DNA of 64,000 nucleotides from Darksidea phi (GCA_030770425.1 JASJFT010000072.1:1-64000); one strand, 5' to 3'; numbered from the stretch's first letter, positions 26,291 to 37,060 are shown. Numbers and translations: made by a program. Notes: generated by a model not told the origin, from the letters alone.

Positions 26291-27329
26291 TTGGAGGCAG
26301 GATTCCCAGATTATACTGGGAACTGGGCTTGATGTGATGGGCAAATGAGCGTGACATGGTTGGATTTGGGTTGTTTTCTCCCGATTTCCTGGTTTCAATA
26401 CCTATACGACCAGTCGCTGAAATTCGCACCCTGTCATGACGGGTAATCTCATAGCTTGTGAATGCACCAATGATTCAGATTTTTACTTCCGCCCGTTGCC
26501 AAAGGAGGGCACATTCGCACTCCGCAGAATTTCAATGTTGGTCAGCAGATTGCACCGAGCTGCTTTGCGCGCAAGGCACCTTCCTATGAGCATGCGGATG
26601 ATAATATGTCTCCGGAGCCATTGTCTGACTGAATTGGCCTGCTCGTATTACTCACACGGAAGTGTCTCGCACGAAAGAGTGAGCCAATATAAATGAACGA
26701 ACGTAGGGTCAACTGACGCATTCCGTGGTCTTACGATGGCGACGAAAATGCCTTGTCACTAGCAAGGTCTTGACGCATGCTGCATCACTGTGCATGGCGC
26801 ACGGACTTTCGTGGACAGCCTTGAGAATGCTCTAGTCTGCGGATCTTACCTGCAGAACTGTATCATTGCCTTGCGCGCATCCCTGACATCAAGGCGGTAC
26901 TGCATGTGACGACGTGCAAGATATGCAAGGCAAAAGGCTGCGCCAAGCGAATAAGCTTGAACCCCAGCAACCTTGTGGGGTGTTTTATTGAAAACTCAAA
27001 AAAATGGAGCCACTAGGCGCGCCTTTCTTACTTTGCCGCAGCGTAGCACAATCCGCTTCGAGAAAAGCTCACACTTTTTCCTCGGCACTCAGGTGTAAGC
27101 CTTGGGCAGATCTCCACTTCTTAAACAATATCCTTGAAATTAAAGAAATATTTCGGACTCCGAGAGAGAGGAGGCCTGCCATGGGTGTATTTGGAATGAT
27201 GTTGATGCATAGCAGCAGGACAGGAAAGAGCCTACCATAGCAGACAGCGCTTCCAGTACCCCAACAAGCTAAACTGTTGTCCTTACTTCATCGACGGCTC
27301 GGTGGAAAGACAAGTCAATAACGAAAACA
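26291..27329. other. Intergenic, 1.0 kb, nothing recognised
   Basis: Only short frames without motifs are present. It lies between two plus-strand genes and must hold the promoter of P450 B. Confidence 0.5.
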
Positions 27330-29294
27330 ATGGTTTGGAATGGTTATGAAGTAGTGAGCTCACTTGAAACGGCGAAGTTGATCTTTAGTGTCGTCGTAGT
27401 GGTGGTGGTTGCTTACATCGGATGTACTTTCGTATATCAGGCAAGTTGATCGAGGCGGCATCTACGCGTTTTGGGCCTAATGCAACTTTACAGCATAACT
27501 TCGGAGAGCAGAAGGTTCGTCGATCGGATGCCTTGAAACGTCTCGGACGCATCGTTCATGATTTCGTGAGTACCTACGACTGCCTTGTACTATGCCACGC
27601 CATTGATTTCGAGCAGCGCTCTGGTCGTTACTACAAACCATGGAAAGCCGCGGAGGATCTTACCATAGTATCCTCTAAGAAACACATAGCCGAACTGAGT
27701 GAAGCGAGCTGTCTTTCTCAGCGTGCGGTGTATGCCGATGTGAGTCTGAAATCGCAATACTCTTACTCCCAGACACTGATAGTGAACAGATGTTTGGGTT
27801 CAAACATACTATGAACAAGCTCGAGCACAACACCGTGGATCACAAGCTTATTCGAACTCGATTGTACGCTCGCCTTCTTCAAGTGAAAGGTCCGGCGTAT
27901 CTCGATGGGATGTTTCCTTTCCTGAAGGTAAAGCTGAACACGGTACTTCAAGCGGAGCTCCAAAAAGGGAGACCGGGCAATGGTACGTCCATGCTTGCCT
28001 CTACAATAATCTCGTGGACGGATCAAGTCCCTCTAATGCCCTTCAGACGGCCTATCCATTCCTGTGGCCCAAACTGCTCGCTTGTTAGCATCGAAGCTTA
28101 TGGCTGTCGTCTTCTATGGTGACTTGCTAGGTATGTTTGCCCACTTAAACTTGGAAAAGCACTAGTGACACCTTAGATAGCTTCAGATAAGGTGTTCTCC
28201 GATGCTCTCTTGCGATATCCGAAAGACATGATCAAGTGCATGGCGGCATTCCAGTTAACGCCCGCTTTTATTTCTCCGTAAGCCTCCTCAGTAACATAAT
28301 CTTGGCTATTTCTCATCATACCAGAGCCGTGCACGCACTCCTCACAAACCGCGGAGCGGCAATGAATATTATTCAAGGACGTCTACGGCATATCATGGGC
28401 GCAGGAAGAAAGACTTGGCAAGAGCCTGAGAGTACCAAGCAGGTAATTCTGTTCATCCATGCGGGCGTTCAGTCACGTATACTGATTCTCTATAGCTCAC
28501 AATTCTGCACAACATGATGGAGATGACCAACGACAGCGATTACTGGGATCCCGATCTTTTGTCTCAATCCTTACTTGGGATCTGGTTTGCTGCATCCCAC
28601 CAGCCTTGGATGTTTCTGGACTTTGTGCTTCTTGAGCTGTGTGCTCGTCAGGATGCTCAACGCTTGCTCCAAGAGGAGTTGGAATCTCACGCGCCGTCCA
28701 ATTACCAAGAGCTCGAGAAGCTCCCTCTTCTTGACAGCTTCATCAAAGAGACGATCAGACTGAATCCTTTGGACAAATGTAAGAGGATTCCCAGGAACCG
28801 GTGGTCAACTTCTCAATCTCTAATCCATGCTCCAAATAGTTGCAATTCGCCGGAAAGCGCTAGAGCCATACACATTCTCGAGTGGATCGCCTTCCGTGCC
28901 ACTGAACGGTACAGTATGCGTGTCGGCATACGATCTGATGCATGACCCCCAGCACTATCCCGAACCGAATTCCTTCGAAGCGACCCGGTTTGTACCCAAG
29001 GCCGCAACTGAGTCACAGCACAAGTTCACGGAGGTATCGGAGAAATACCCGATTTGGGGATATGGATCCCTTGCATGGTACGAGCATAGTCTAATGATTG
29101 AATAGTGTGATGCTGACTTCTCACTCATTAGTCCTGGCCGCTTTTATGCTTCTTTGATCATGAAGCTGATTGTCTCTCAAATCCTCCTAAAGTATCAGCT
29201 ACGACTGGAGAATGAGAACGCAAGGACTAAATGGTACTGGGAGAGTTTTACCATGCCGTACGAGTCTACGCGGATAGTGTTGAAGGAGCGGTAG
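27330..29294 (+). CDS. Cytochrome P450 monooxygenase B
   Basis: Ten exons join in frame to about 491 residues: 27330-27431, 27494-27565, 27614-27739, 27790-27982, 28047-28130, 28181-28277, 28325-28442, 28496-28778, 28840-29077 and 29132-29294. The N-terminus has a strong anchor (FSVVVVVVVAYIG). Downstream come TIVSSKKHIAELSEA, a helix-I-like FAASHQPWM, ExxR as ETIR, the FAIRRKALEPYTFSSG strand and a heme loop WGYGSLACPGRFYA whose Cys codon is split by the last intron. This pattern resembles the many-intron fungal P450s found in secondary-metabolite clusters. The first two introns are the least certain; the second (48 nt) would keep frame if retained. It is about 0.75 kb upstream of the FAD-linked oxidase on the same strand. 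The substrate is unknown; participation in the nearby peptide pathway is a hypothesis. Confidence 0.85.
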
Positions 29295-30041
29295 TCTCAT
29301 AGATCGATTCTCAAAGCCCATCTCAAGTTGATTGGACTTCGTAGACCCGCCAAAGTTGTCCTGCTGTATTGGATTGACAGTTCTTATGCGATATAAATTG
29401 GAAAAGTGATTTTTAAATGCATGGTTCGCTGTCATCTCCAGTTCATTGTGTCTCGGAATCCGCTCGATTGGGGACAAAGTCGAGAAGGACGACCAATTCG
29501 TATACACTCCGCGCCCAAGAATACCAAGGCGGCTCAAAGTTGAGTCAAAACCCACGAGCCTCTCGAATACCCTGAAGAAGGATTGCTTATGTGATCAAGT
29601 CAAGTTTCTAGATTAATGGGGCCAAAATCCAGAAACTGGCGGTAATGTCCCAGATTGCCGAAACTTTACCGCTAGCTGGAAACCCGAGGCTAGGGCACCG
29701 TGTTACCGCATCAGTGTTGATTCCGGTGGTCTCCGGTAAGCGCTCTGCAGTGATGTGGCGTAAGGGTGGTGCATTACCTGGAATCATCGACAGGTGCACC
29801 GGTGATGCCGACCAGCGCGCTTATTCGGGTTTCAAAGCCATGCGAGTCATGCATGTCCGACCGCCTTGGCAACCGGCGGTTGGAGCCAGGAGCACCCAGT
29901 TGAACCTTTTGGGACACAAGATCCTTTACGGCGCAATCGACGCCCCACATGCAATTAAACTCCACGCCCATTGATCAGAGTTATATCAGTCTTCATTTGT
30001 ACGACTCTGTTTCACTCATCATCCAACATCATTCCACAGAC
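29295..30041. other. Intergenic between P450 B and the FAD oxidase
   Basis: About 0.75 kb with frames on both strands and no recognised domain. It presumably contains the terminator of P450 B and the promoter of the oxidase. Confidence 0.45.
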
Positions 30042-31623
30042 ATGGCATTTGCTTCTGTCCTTCTATTTGCCACTCTGATATTTCCAATCAATGTTTTATC
30101 GGCACCCGCTCCCCAATGCTGCGTTGCATTGCGCTCTATCTTTGGAAACCATGTTTTGTACCCGGGTTCCTCGGAGTATAACGCATCGGTCTCATCTTAT
30201 TTCTACTTGGAGCAACATACGCGCCCTGCCTGCATTGTCGTGCCGTCCAGCGCAGAGGAAGTGTCTACCATCTTGAAGTCACTAGGAACCTGTAAAGGTA
30301 TCGAAGTCGCCGTTCGAAGTGGCGGACACTCTCCGAACCAGTTCTTTTCCAATACGAACAGCGGTATAACGATTGACTTGCGTGGACTCAACTCCGTAGC
30401 ACTAAAAGAAGATGGGAAAATTGTTGCTGTTGGAACAGGCGCACGATGGGGAGATGTCTATGGGATGTTGGACCCTTTGCAAAAGACTGTGGTGGGCGCA
30501 CGTGTCTCTAGTGTCGGAGTAGGCGGTTTTCTAAGTGGTGGTAAGATTACTCATTCAACGAACTTTGCGATTAAGCTAATTACGGAGCGAGGCGGTATTT
30601 CATTCTTTTCTCCTTCTGACGGGTTTGGATGTGACAACATTCGCAACATGCAGGTGGTCCTAGCAAACGGCACAGTCGTTGACGCCAACGCGAAATCAAA
30701 CCCGCTCCTCTTTCGCGCTCTTAAAGGAGGGCAGAACAACTTCGGCATCATTACACGGTTCGATATTCAGGCCAAGCAGACATCGAAATTCTGGGGAGGG
30801 GCCATCTTATCTCCCAGTGAGGCTGATCCCGCACAGCTTGACGCCTTCACTGCCTTCAAGCTTGGGACTTATGACCCATTGATCGAGATTGAACAGACCT
30901 TTGTCTATTACGGATCCCAAAATTCTTTCTTTAGCTCCAACAACTTGTTCTATTTGACAGATAGCGCCAATATCAGCGCACTAGACCAGTTCACGAGTAT
31001 ACGACCGCAAATTAGCAGCACCTTAAGGCTGTCAAATGCTTCTGATTTCGCTAAAGAAGTTGAAGCGGGACAACCAATGAACCAATAGTAAGGCAGTCTC
31101 CCTTTCTGTCCGGCCCCCTTGACTAATTGAATACAGTTCAGTCTATGCGACCGTCACGTTTCCTATTCGCCCAACCATTCTGAAGCAAGTATACGACCTC
31201 TGGAAAAACACCACTACTAGTTTGGCTTCTATTCAAGCCAACTCTGTCTCCGCTCTCACATATCAATCGATACCGCCACCGCCCGATCGGAACGAACCCG
31301 GTAACTCCTTCCCGTTCTCCGACCCGTCGCAAACCAACAACCTGGTTTTATTGTTGGTGTCGCTTTACACCCCAGAGGAGGAAGACTATACTATCCTCAA
31401 TCAATTAGCAAAGAGCTTTATTGATTCTGTCGAAAGTACTTTAGCAAAGTCCGGTGGAATGTCTACTTACAAGTATCTGAATTATGCTGCAAGCTGGCAG
31501 GATCCAATCTCGGGATATGGCCATGAAAGGATCACGTCCATGAAGAAGGTGGCAGAACTTTATGACCCTAAGGGTTTCTTTCAGACGGTCGTTAAAGGAG
31601 GCTTCAAGCTGCAGCATGTGTAA
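30042..31623 (+). CDS. Secreted FAD-linked oxidase (BBE/PCMH type)
   Basis: Two exons (30042-31087, 31137-31623) encode about 510 residues. An N-terminal signal peptide (MAFASVLLFATLIFPINVLS) was used to choose this start; an upstream in-frame ATG would bury it. The FAD-binding PCMH domain shows VPSSAEEVSTILK, then RSGGHSPNQ whose His is the usual site of 8-alpha-histidyl flavin attachment, followed by TIDLRGLNSV and VGVGGFLSGG. No second covalent Cys is evident. Near the C-terminus KYLNYAASWQDPISGYG and YDPKGFFQ match the berberine-bridge C-terminal module. Family members oxidise secondary metabolites (for example solanapyrone synthase-like or 6-hydroxynicotine oxidase-like enzymes) in the secretory pathway or outside the cell. 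Its place next to P450 B makes it a candidate tailoring enzyme. Confidence 0.88.
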
Positions 31624-31967
31624 ACTTGTAGTTATAAGATCTCGTATCTAGAAAAGTGTCATTGAACTGTGTCGCTCGGTCTTCCTACTGTTGAATGTAT
31701 TGTATAATCTGAAGAGGTAGATGATAATAAATGAGCACTTTTGAGCATACAAAGAATGAGTTATGTTGTATGCATCTTCCCGTGCATGGTGTGCTTGGTG
31801 AGCTTGCTTGAGCACTTTAATCCTAGCTTCTATTTGTTAGACAGGACTCTTTGATTGCTTTGAGGCTTTAATCTCTGCTTGATATTGAGCAAATCGTTGT
31901 TCAAACCGACAAATAAGAGACGAGCAGCGGACGCTGTGCTAGTAGCGGCTGCAGCAAACATTTGATT

Positions 31968-31975
31968 CTATAAAT
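31968..31975 (+). promoter_or_regulatory. TATA box of the small hypothetical gene
   Basis: The sequence CTATAAAT lies about 100 bases before the ATG at 32070, supporting transcription of that gene and the chosen start. Confidence 0.5.
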
Positions 31976-32069
31976 CACCTCTTTCCCTTCACTCATCTTC
32001 ATTCATTCTCCAAACGATATACTGTACAAAACTCAGTCTCGTGCTTTCTATCCTCTAGATCCACTCAAC

Positions 32070-32597
32070 ATGAATAACGCAACCGTTACGATTAATGACA
32101 CAATATCTACAACATACCCACCCAAGTTTTTGGAGTTCCTGTCACCAGAGAATATTCAAAAATTGGGACGGCTTGCAGTGTATCGCGTAGGAATGGAACG
32201 TGAAATCAAAGGTAAGTTCTCGCTGGGCGTCGTAGGCGGGCTACATATTTTAAACCTGCTTATAGTACACGTGAACATCATATGGGGAAAAGACGAATAC
32301 CACATCGTTCGGACAGAAGTAGCTGGCGGCCGTCTTGATGTCTTCCTGGTGGTTAGAGACAAAGAGAACGCAGGTGGCCCTTGGAAAACGCTTCTCAAAG
32401 CGATTACTCATGATATGGAGGAACAAAAATATGATATAGCGCTTCGGTGCATGCTACCATATTTGAACGCTCTGATGGTCTCAAAGATGAGTACGGAACT
32501 CTCCTCTAACAGACCATTGGCGAATGCTAACGTTCATAGATGGAGTAGAGCCAGACAAAACTTTCTCCGACAAACGTTTCGCCAACTCAACGGTTAA
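32070..32597 (+). CDS. Hypothetical small cytosolic protein, 157 residues
   Basis: Two exons (32070-32211, 32266-32597) with a clean GTAAGT...TATAG intron give a 157-residue protein. Reading through the intron also stays open, but splicing yields the smoother EIKVHVNIIWGKDEYHIVRT. There is no signal peptide and no membrane segment. The C-terminal part is basic (RWSRARQNFLRQTFRQLNG). I recognise no family. A TATA box 100 bases upstream and a codon pattern similar to neighbours make it a credible gene. It sits between the FAD oxidase and a patch of decayed genes, about 3.2 kb from the repeat-peptide gene. Confidence 0.55.
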   Translation: MNNATVTINDTISTTYPPKFLEFLSPENIQKLGRLAVYRVGMEREIKGKFSLGVVGGLHILNLLIVHVNIIWGKDEYHIVRTEVAGGRLDVFLVVRDKENAGGPWKTLLKAITHDMEEQKYDIALRCMLPYLNALMVSKMSTELSSNRPLANANVHRWSRARQNFLRQTFRQLNG

Positions 32598-33400
32598 GAA
32601 ATAGTTTGTGCACGCGGTGGGACATTGGGTATGGATTTTCCAGGGCTGCGACCTAGGAATTTGGCTTGGACGGAGACTGCAATTTTTAGATAGGAATCGC
32701 CTCGTTTCATGTAGTAGACACTAGCTTTTTCAAGAAAAAACTTCTTACAGACAAAGCGCAAGGGAATGCATGCGTCCAATTGGCATTCAGGCGTTGTTGG
32801 GATTTTTCCCTGAGGCTTTCCGGCTCCATGAGACTCCATTGAGTCTGGAAAACAACCGGAAGTTTGTATATAAAACCAGCTTGCTACTCATTCTAGTACC
32901 TATGTAAAGTCAATCATGAATTTCTCCCTACGTTTATGTTGGCGAAGGTGGGCGAGTCCACAGCCCCGAGAAGAGACCGTCGGCAATTGCTTCAGATGTG
33001 CTTGTTGGGTGTATATTTGGGGACGGAGGAGAGAGTCGGAGAATGAATGAATAAATCCAAGCTTAGGAAGATAGACTGTATATTAGCTGTGGATAGAAGG
33101 CATGAAGGTGTACCTAAAGGTCTGTGAGGAGTGGGAGGCGCAGTCGGAGTTACAGCGGGACCTTCCAACAGACAAGAGCCTCTTAGATGAAGCGTTTGTT
33201 TAGTGTTCTTTGTCGATAAAGTACCGGCGTCGGCTGCTGGGTGGCTTTCAACACGCTGTTGTAAATTATGACACGGCGGCTCAACCAAGATTCAACTCGT
33301 ACTTAACGATGCAGCTCACTCCCTCCTTTCACCAACCTCCTACTCCGTATCCCCTACTCTCCACTTCTCCTATCTTCTTTACCTCCCCACACTCTTTCTC
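32598..33400. other. Intergenic, nothing recognised
   Basis: Short Pro/Ser-rich frames occur on both strands (33.0-33.45 kb) but look like low-complexity chance frames. A pyrimidine-rich stretch at 33.33-33.42 kb lies next to the decayed CorA-like fragment. Confidence 0.4.
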
Positions 33401-33860
33401 GTCCATAACAACCACCCCATCATCACAAGTGCAGTCAATGGTGCAGTAACGATCCAATACACCCCAAAGCATCTTTGACACTGTGGGCTCGCCACCATTG
33501 TCAGGGTACTACTGAAACATATCCATGCTGAATAGCGTTGCGGCAAAGGTGCCAGGAAGGAAGAGGATAGTGAGTACAGCAATGGTCTTCATGGCCGCAC
33601 TGTCGCGACATGTTTCGAGCGCTATTGTGGCGGTGTAGTTAGATTGTTTGAGCTGCTGTGTTGAGGAGCTGGAAAGTGTTAGGAGAGGTGCAACGTACGC
33701 GAGAGGAGGGTAAGCCTTCCAAGTACTTACAAAGGTTGTTTGGCTTTGCACCCGGGTCGATAGAAAGTCACCAAACATTGTGGGAACTTCATGTTGACGT
33801 ATCTTCTCGAAGCACCAGATGAATTCTCGAACAGTCCGGCAGGTTTCAACACCCATTAGA
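33400..33860 (-). pseudogene. Decayed CorA-like cation-channel C-terminal fragment
   Basis: The minus strand reads CRDSAAMKTIAVLTILFLPG then TFAATLFSMDMFQ, the hallmark first transmembrane helix of fungal CorA-like proteins (S-x-x-M-K-x-I-A-V-L-T-x-x-F-L-P). It is followed, after a stop and a frame change, by YWIVTAPLTALVMMGWLLW, the expected second helix. A GT-AG intron at about 33.67-33.73 kb could remove one interruption, but I find no splice that rescues the break between the two helices. The large N-terminal soluble domain of a CorA protein is not present, so this is a fragment or pseudogene. Confidence 0.55.
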
Positions 33861-34089
33861 TACCGTTACCGATGTACCGACGTGAACCTGAAATAGGCTG
33901 ACGGGGACCGGGAGTAGCATGCCGTGCAAGCTTAGAAAATGACCAACAGATATGCTGCGAGTCATGCAAATTGGCAACGGGATCTGCAGCTTAAATTCCT
34001 AGCTCGCTGCTGGCCGGACTTCAGCTAGCGTCGCGTTGGAGTTTTATGCATCATAAATTCATAGATTACCTGCACAAAGGCCTCAAGCT

Positions 34090-34830
34090 TCGCCATGGAC
34101 ACTACTCCTTTCGACATGCTCTTGCAAAGGCTAAGACTCTCTAGCCAGTAGAGGTATTGCTGTCTTAGAAAGCTGTCGACAGCGCCTCCATCCTCGATAT
34201 GATCTTCTCAGAAAGAGTGGCCTGGAATTGAATGTAAGTAAAGCTCTCGCCAAAGACAATACTACTTACCGCAGGAAAGATACACTTTCGCTACTTGTTC
34301 ATTCTCGCCAGGAACGCAAATTGTAAAGCCAGTTCCATAACACTTAATAGCTCCAGAAATTCGCGCATGTGCACTGTTGTTGCAGTACAATTCATCAACC
34401 AAGGTCTGAGGTAAGCTCGTTATAGCCAATCTCTCCAAGTATTCGACAGCCACTCTAGCTAAGTACTTCGCGGAACTGATTTCCGAAATCATTGGTTTAA
34501 TAAGGCATGGACCGCAATAGAGCTATTAGAGTTAATGTACGGGCTAAATACGTGGCCTGCAGTGTACATGTACTTACACATTTGCAAAATGGGAGGAAAT
34601 ATGCAACGTCTGCAGAGTCAAACGCCTGAGAGCATCCAGCGCATCGAACAGGGGCTAGTCCTATAGACATGAATAAACACTAGGCTCGCATAATGAAATG
34701 ATACGATCGTACCGTTGCGCCTTCTCTTCCTCGGGGGTGTCGACTCACTGATCGAATAGTTCTCAAGATCAATAACATCATCTATTCCTGAGGGTGATTT
34801 TGTAGAGCTCTTGTGACAGTCAGCAAGAGC
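34090..34830 (-). pseudogene. Cluster of gene fragments (RING-like and NLR/WD-linker-like)
   Basis: On the minus strand an exon at about 34.1-34.2 kb reads FLRQQYLYWLESLSLCKSMS, resembling the conserved H/Y-W-L-E-(A/S)-L-S-L linker after NACHT domains of fungal NLRs. Upstream exons at about 34.26-34.5 and 34.57-34.65 kb read CAGCSQAFDSADVAYFLPF, then CKC, then YCGPCL, which look like a degenerate RING-type zinc finger. Plausible GT-AG sites link the pieces, but no complete architecture emerges. It could be a real gene of unknown family with several exons. I prefer mixed debris because the neighbouring CorA piece is broken. Confidence 0.3.
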
Positions 34831-35164
34831 ATCAGCGCAGTTCTTATAGACGTCCAGCGTGTTTGGTCAAGTGCAACGGTAAAAACAATCTCAATCCCCA
34901 TAGGCGCGCTTCCACTCTAAATCTAAGACTAGAACCTTCGCGTAACAGCCGGTTGGCCGTCGGGAATACGATATCGACACTGAGGCAGCACTTTTCCGGG
35001 CCCATTGACGCCATGAATACCTCGCCAAACCCAGCCCTGCTGATCCCCATAGGTCCCAGACGGGCTTGTATGTCCGGGCGGGGCCTGTGCGCGGCGCGGA
35101 GGCGGCAGCGATAGTTAGCAACGGTCGGACGCGCATTGTGGATGGCGGGGCTGAATGTCATATC

Positions 35165-35464
35165 TTATTGCCGTCCAGCGGTATCCGGTGGGAGGCTTGG
35201 TTTCATATGCACAAGCTCGGCTGCGCCGGGTTGGCGCGGTTGGCCCATACTCGATATCAACTCCACAGAAAGTTGAGCCAATTGGACTGTTGCATCTACT
35301 GCGACCTGGGTCTGATTAGGGAAGAGTTTAAATATATCCTTCCATTCCATATCCATACCGTTCCTGTATGCGAGTAACCGCAGGTCGTCCGACCTCAACC
35401 ACGGTACACAAGTTCGTTGCCGGAAGCGCACATCCCCTCCGTTGAACCCCGGACCAAGACCCAT
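35165..35464 (-). CDS. Possible Myb/SANT-like DNA-binding protein
   Basis: The minus strand encodes PWLRSDDLRLLAYRNGMDME followed by WKDIFKLFPNQT, matching the fungal Myb/SANT-like spacing of W...D..L..(Y/L)R..G..W.DI...FP.RT. The frame extends upstream without ATG into an acidic stretch (DDDGDEEEDKEEDE), so an upstream exon may exist; the ATG at 35464 is the first in frame. The product would be about 99 residues with a C-terminal Pro-rich end. It lies directly beside the repeat-peptide gene (same strand, about 0.7 kb upstream of nothing else), so it could be a local regulator. That is inference. Confidence 0.4.
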   Translation of the reverse strand: MGLGPGFNGGDVRFRQRTCVPWLRSDDLRLLAYRNGMDMEWKDIFKLFPNQTQVAVDATVQLAQLSVELISSMGQPRQPGAAELVHMKPSLPPDTAGRQ

Positions 35465-35822
35465 ATCATGAGGCTTATATTCGGTTGTGCCTTCATCTTC
35501 CTCCTTGTCCTCCTCTTCATCCCCATCATCGTCGGGCTGAAGAAGAGAGACGAACCCAAGCACGAGCGGGCCTTAACTGAGGCGAAGCTGGCTACGACAA
35601 TGCGAGGGTTTGATCTGTGGACCGTCATTGGACACGCATAGGCTTCTATCTCTTTAGAACATCAAACCTAAAATTCATTCGTACTAATCTCAGAAAACCC
35701 GTTTACTATGTCCTTCGCCAATATATCACCAGTTAGAGTCACCCGCGTGTTGTTTCATGATTTCTTGCAAGACACCGCGCTGCCCATGCCTCCCATCTAA
35801 CACTATGCCAAGGCACTCTTAT

Positions 35823-36933
35823 CTAGGAAGAAGACTCATTCTCGGTCTCTGCATCGGCCTCAGCACGAAGCTACAATTCATTAGTTGTCTGCTGGCTCTA
35901 TGGTACGGAACGTAACTCACAATGTAGATAGAGTTGAAGCCAGCCTCAGCATCGGGAATAGAAGTGCCCTGGAATGTCGTTTTAGAAAAGTGTAATTGAC
36001 TCTACAAAGCATCAGATCCATACGTACGCGCTTCTAATTTGTAGCCTCGGTCTCAGCCTCCGTATCGGCTTCAGCACGGAGCTTCAAAAGTCAATTTCGT
36101 TTCAAAACAAGATATATAGCATCAGCTTACGATATAAAGGTTGCTAAAACCGGCATCCGCATCAGGAATAGACGTACCCTAGAAATCACTTAGGTTAGTG
36201 TGTTAGAAAACGTAAGGAAAGTTGACATACGCGCTTCTCACCAGCGGCCTTCGCTTCCTGCTCTGTGTCGGCTTCGGCACGAAGCTTCGGCAAGTCAGTG
36301 TCGTTGGTAGTTAAGTTAATACTGAGCAATTTACAATATAAAGGTTGCTAAAACCAGCATCCGCATTAGGAATAGACGTGCCCTAGAAATCACTTAGGTT
36401 AGTGTCTTAGAAAAGGTAAGGAAAGTGGACATACGCGCTTCTCACCAGCGGCCTTCGCTTCCTGCTCTGTGTCGGCTTCGGCACGAAGCTTCGGCAAGTC
36501 AGTGTCGTTGGCAGTTAAGTCAATACTAAGCAATTTACAATATAAAGGTTGCTAAAACCAGCATCCGCGTCCGAAATAGACGTTCCCTAAAAGTCCAGTC
36601 AGCGCTAACACCCCGCAGCCGCGTACTTTATGGTGGTTTACCCTCTTCTCGAGCATAGTGGCAACGTATTCGTCGCTGAATAACTGTATCAGGTCAGCTT
36701 CATATCTCTGCAGGGTTGGCATAACAGCCACTCACAAGGTACTTCGTGCCCTTAGATTCCGCAACCTGCAGGCCAGGTAGCTGAACAACTTGGGCCAAAA
36801 CATCATCGGGAACTACGACAGTGGTCATTGTGGGCATTTCGTCTGGCGCAAAGCGGGCATTCTTTGCCGTGGGCGCGGCGGTGGTAGCACCAAAGAAGAT
36901 GAGAGTTGGAAGAATGGTGGTGGAGAACCTCAT
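35823..36933 (-). CDS. Secreted Kex2-site repeat peptide; candidate dikaritin-type RiPP precursor
   Basis: Ten small exons, all in phase 0: 36933-36736, 36683-36642, 36586-36539, 36488-36435, 36382-36335, 36284-36231, 36178-36131, 36081-36028, 35968-35921 and 35870-35823, with introns of 49-59 nt. Exon 1 gives a signal peptide (MRFSTTILPTLIFFGATTAA) and leader. Exon 2 ends ATMLEKR, a Kex2 site. Then 48-nt 'core' exons alternate with 54-nt 'linker' exons. Cores are GTSISDADAGFSNLYI, GTSIPNADAGFSNLYI, GTSIPDADAGFSNLYI and GTSIPDAEAGFNSIYI. Linkers are LRAEADTEQEAKAAGEKR (twice), an acidic variant with an in-frame TAG at 36034-36036, and a terminal one. The TAG ends the predicted product at about 179 residues, after core 3. 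Repeated peptide plus acidic spacer plus KR is the design of ustiloxin/phomopsin/epichloecyclin precursors. The UstYa-like enzyme 2.2 kb away supports this. The mature peptide is unknown. Confidence 0.85.
36034..36036 (-). other. In-frame TAG stop inside linker exon 3 of the repeat-peptide gene
   Basis: The linker exon 36081-36028 reads in frame to ...EATN, stop, then K-R just before its donor site. The other complete linkers have a sense codon at this place. A single C-to-T transition would explain it. It removes the Kex2 site before core 4 and all downstream sequence. Confidence 0.8.
36179..36586 (-). repeat. Two tandem 204-bp units (intron-linker-intron-core)
   Basis: 36179-36382 and 36383-36586 are the same length and nearly identical, including both introns. 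They duplicate one whole core-linker cassette. The flanking units (core 3/linker 3 and core 4/terminal linker) are diverged members of the same series with slightly different intron lengths. Confidence 0.9.
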
Positions 36934-37060
36934 CTTGTAGTAAGTACTCGTTAAGGATGGGTTGACTATGGGCTCTTTGGGAAGAGTGCTGGAAATGCAG
37001 TAAAGATGGCGAATGCGTAGAAGGGTGAGCTGATGATCATTCGAGGGAGGATACAGGACT

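Noticed and set aside
29645..29974. 109-codon plus-strand frame before the FAD oxidase
   Set aside because: The frame opens in front of the oxidase with no motif, and an opposing frame of similar quality exists; it is probably promoter sequence.
35417..35641. Plus-strand frame with one hydrophobic helix (small membrane protein)
   Set aside because: It overlaps the minus-strand acidic/SANT-like frame, which carries a recognisable DNA-binding pattern; there is no independent support for the plus-strand product.
36700..36933. 77-codon single-frame secreted protein at the start of the repeat-peptide gene
   Set aside because: The last 11 codons are intronic (GTGAGT donor after KYL); the downstream exons continue the protein in phase.
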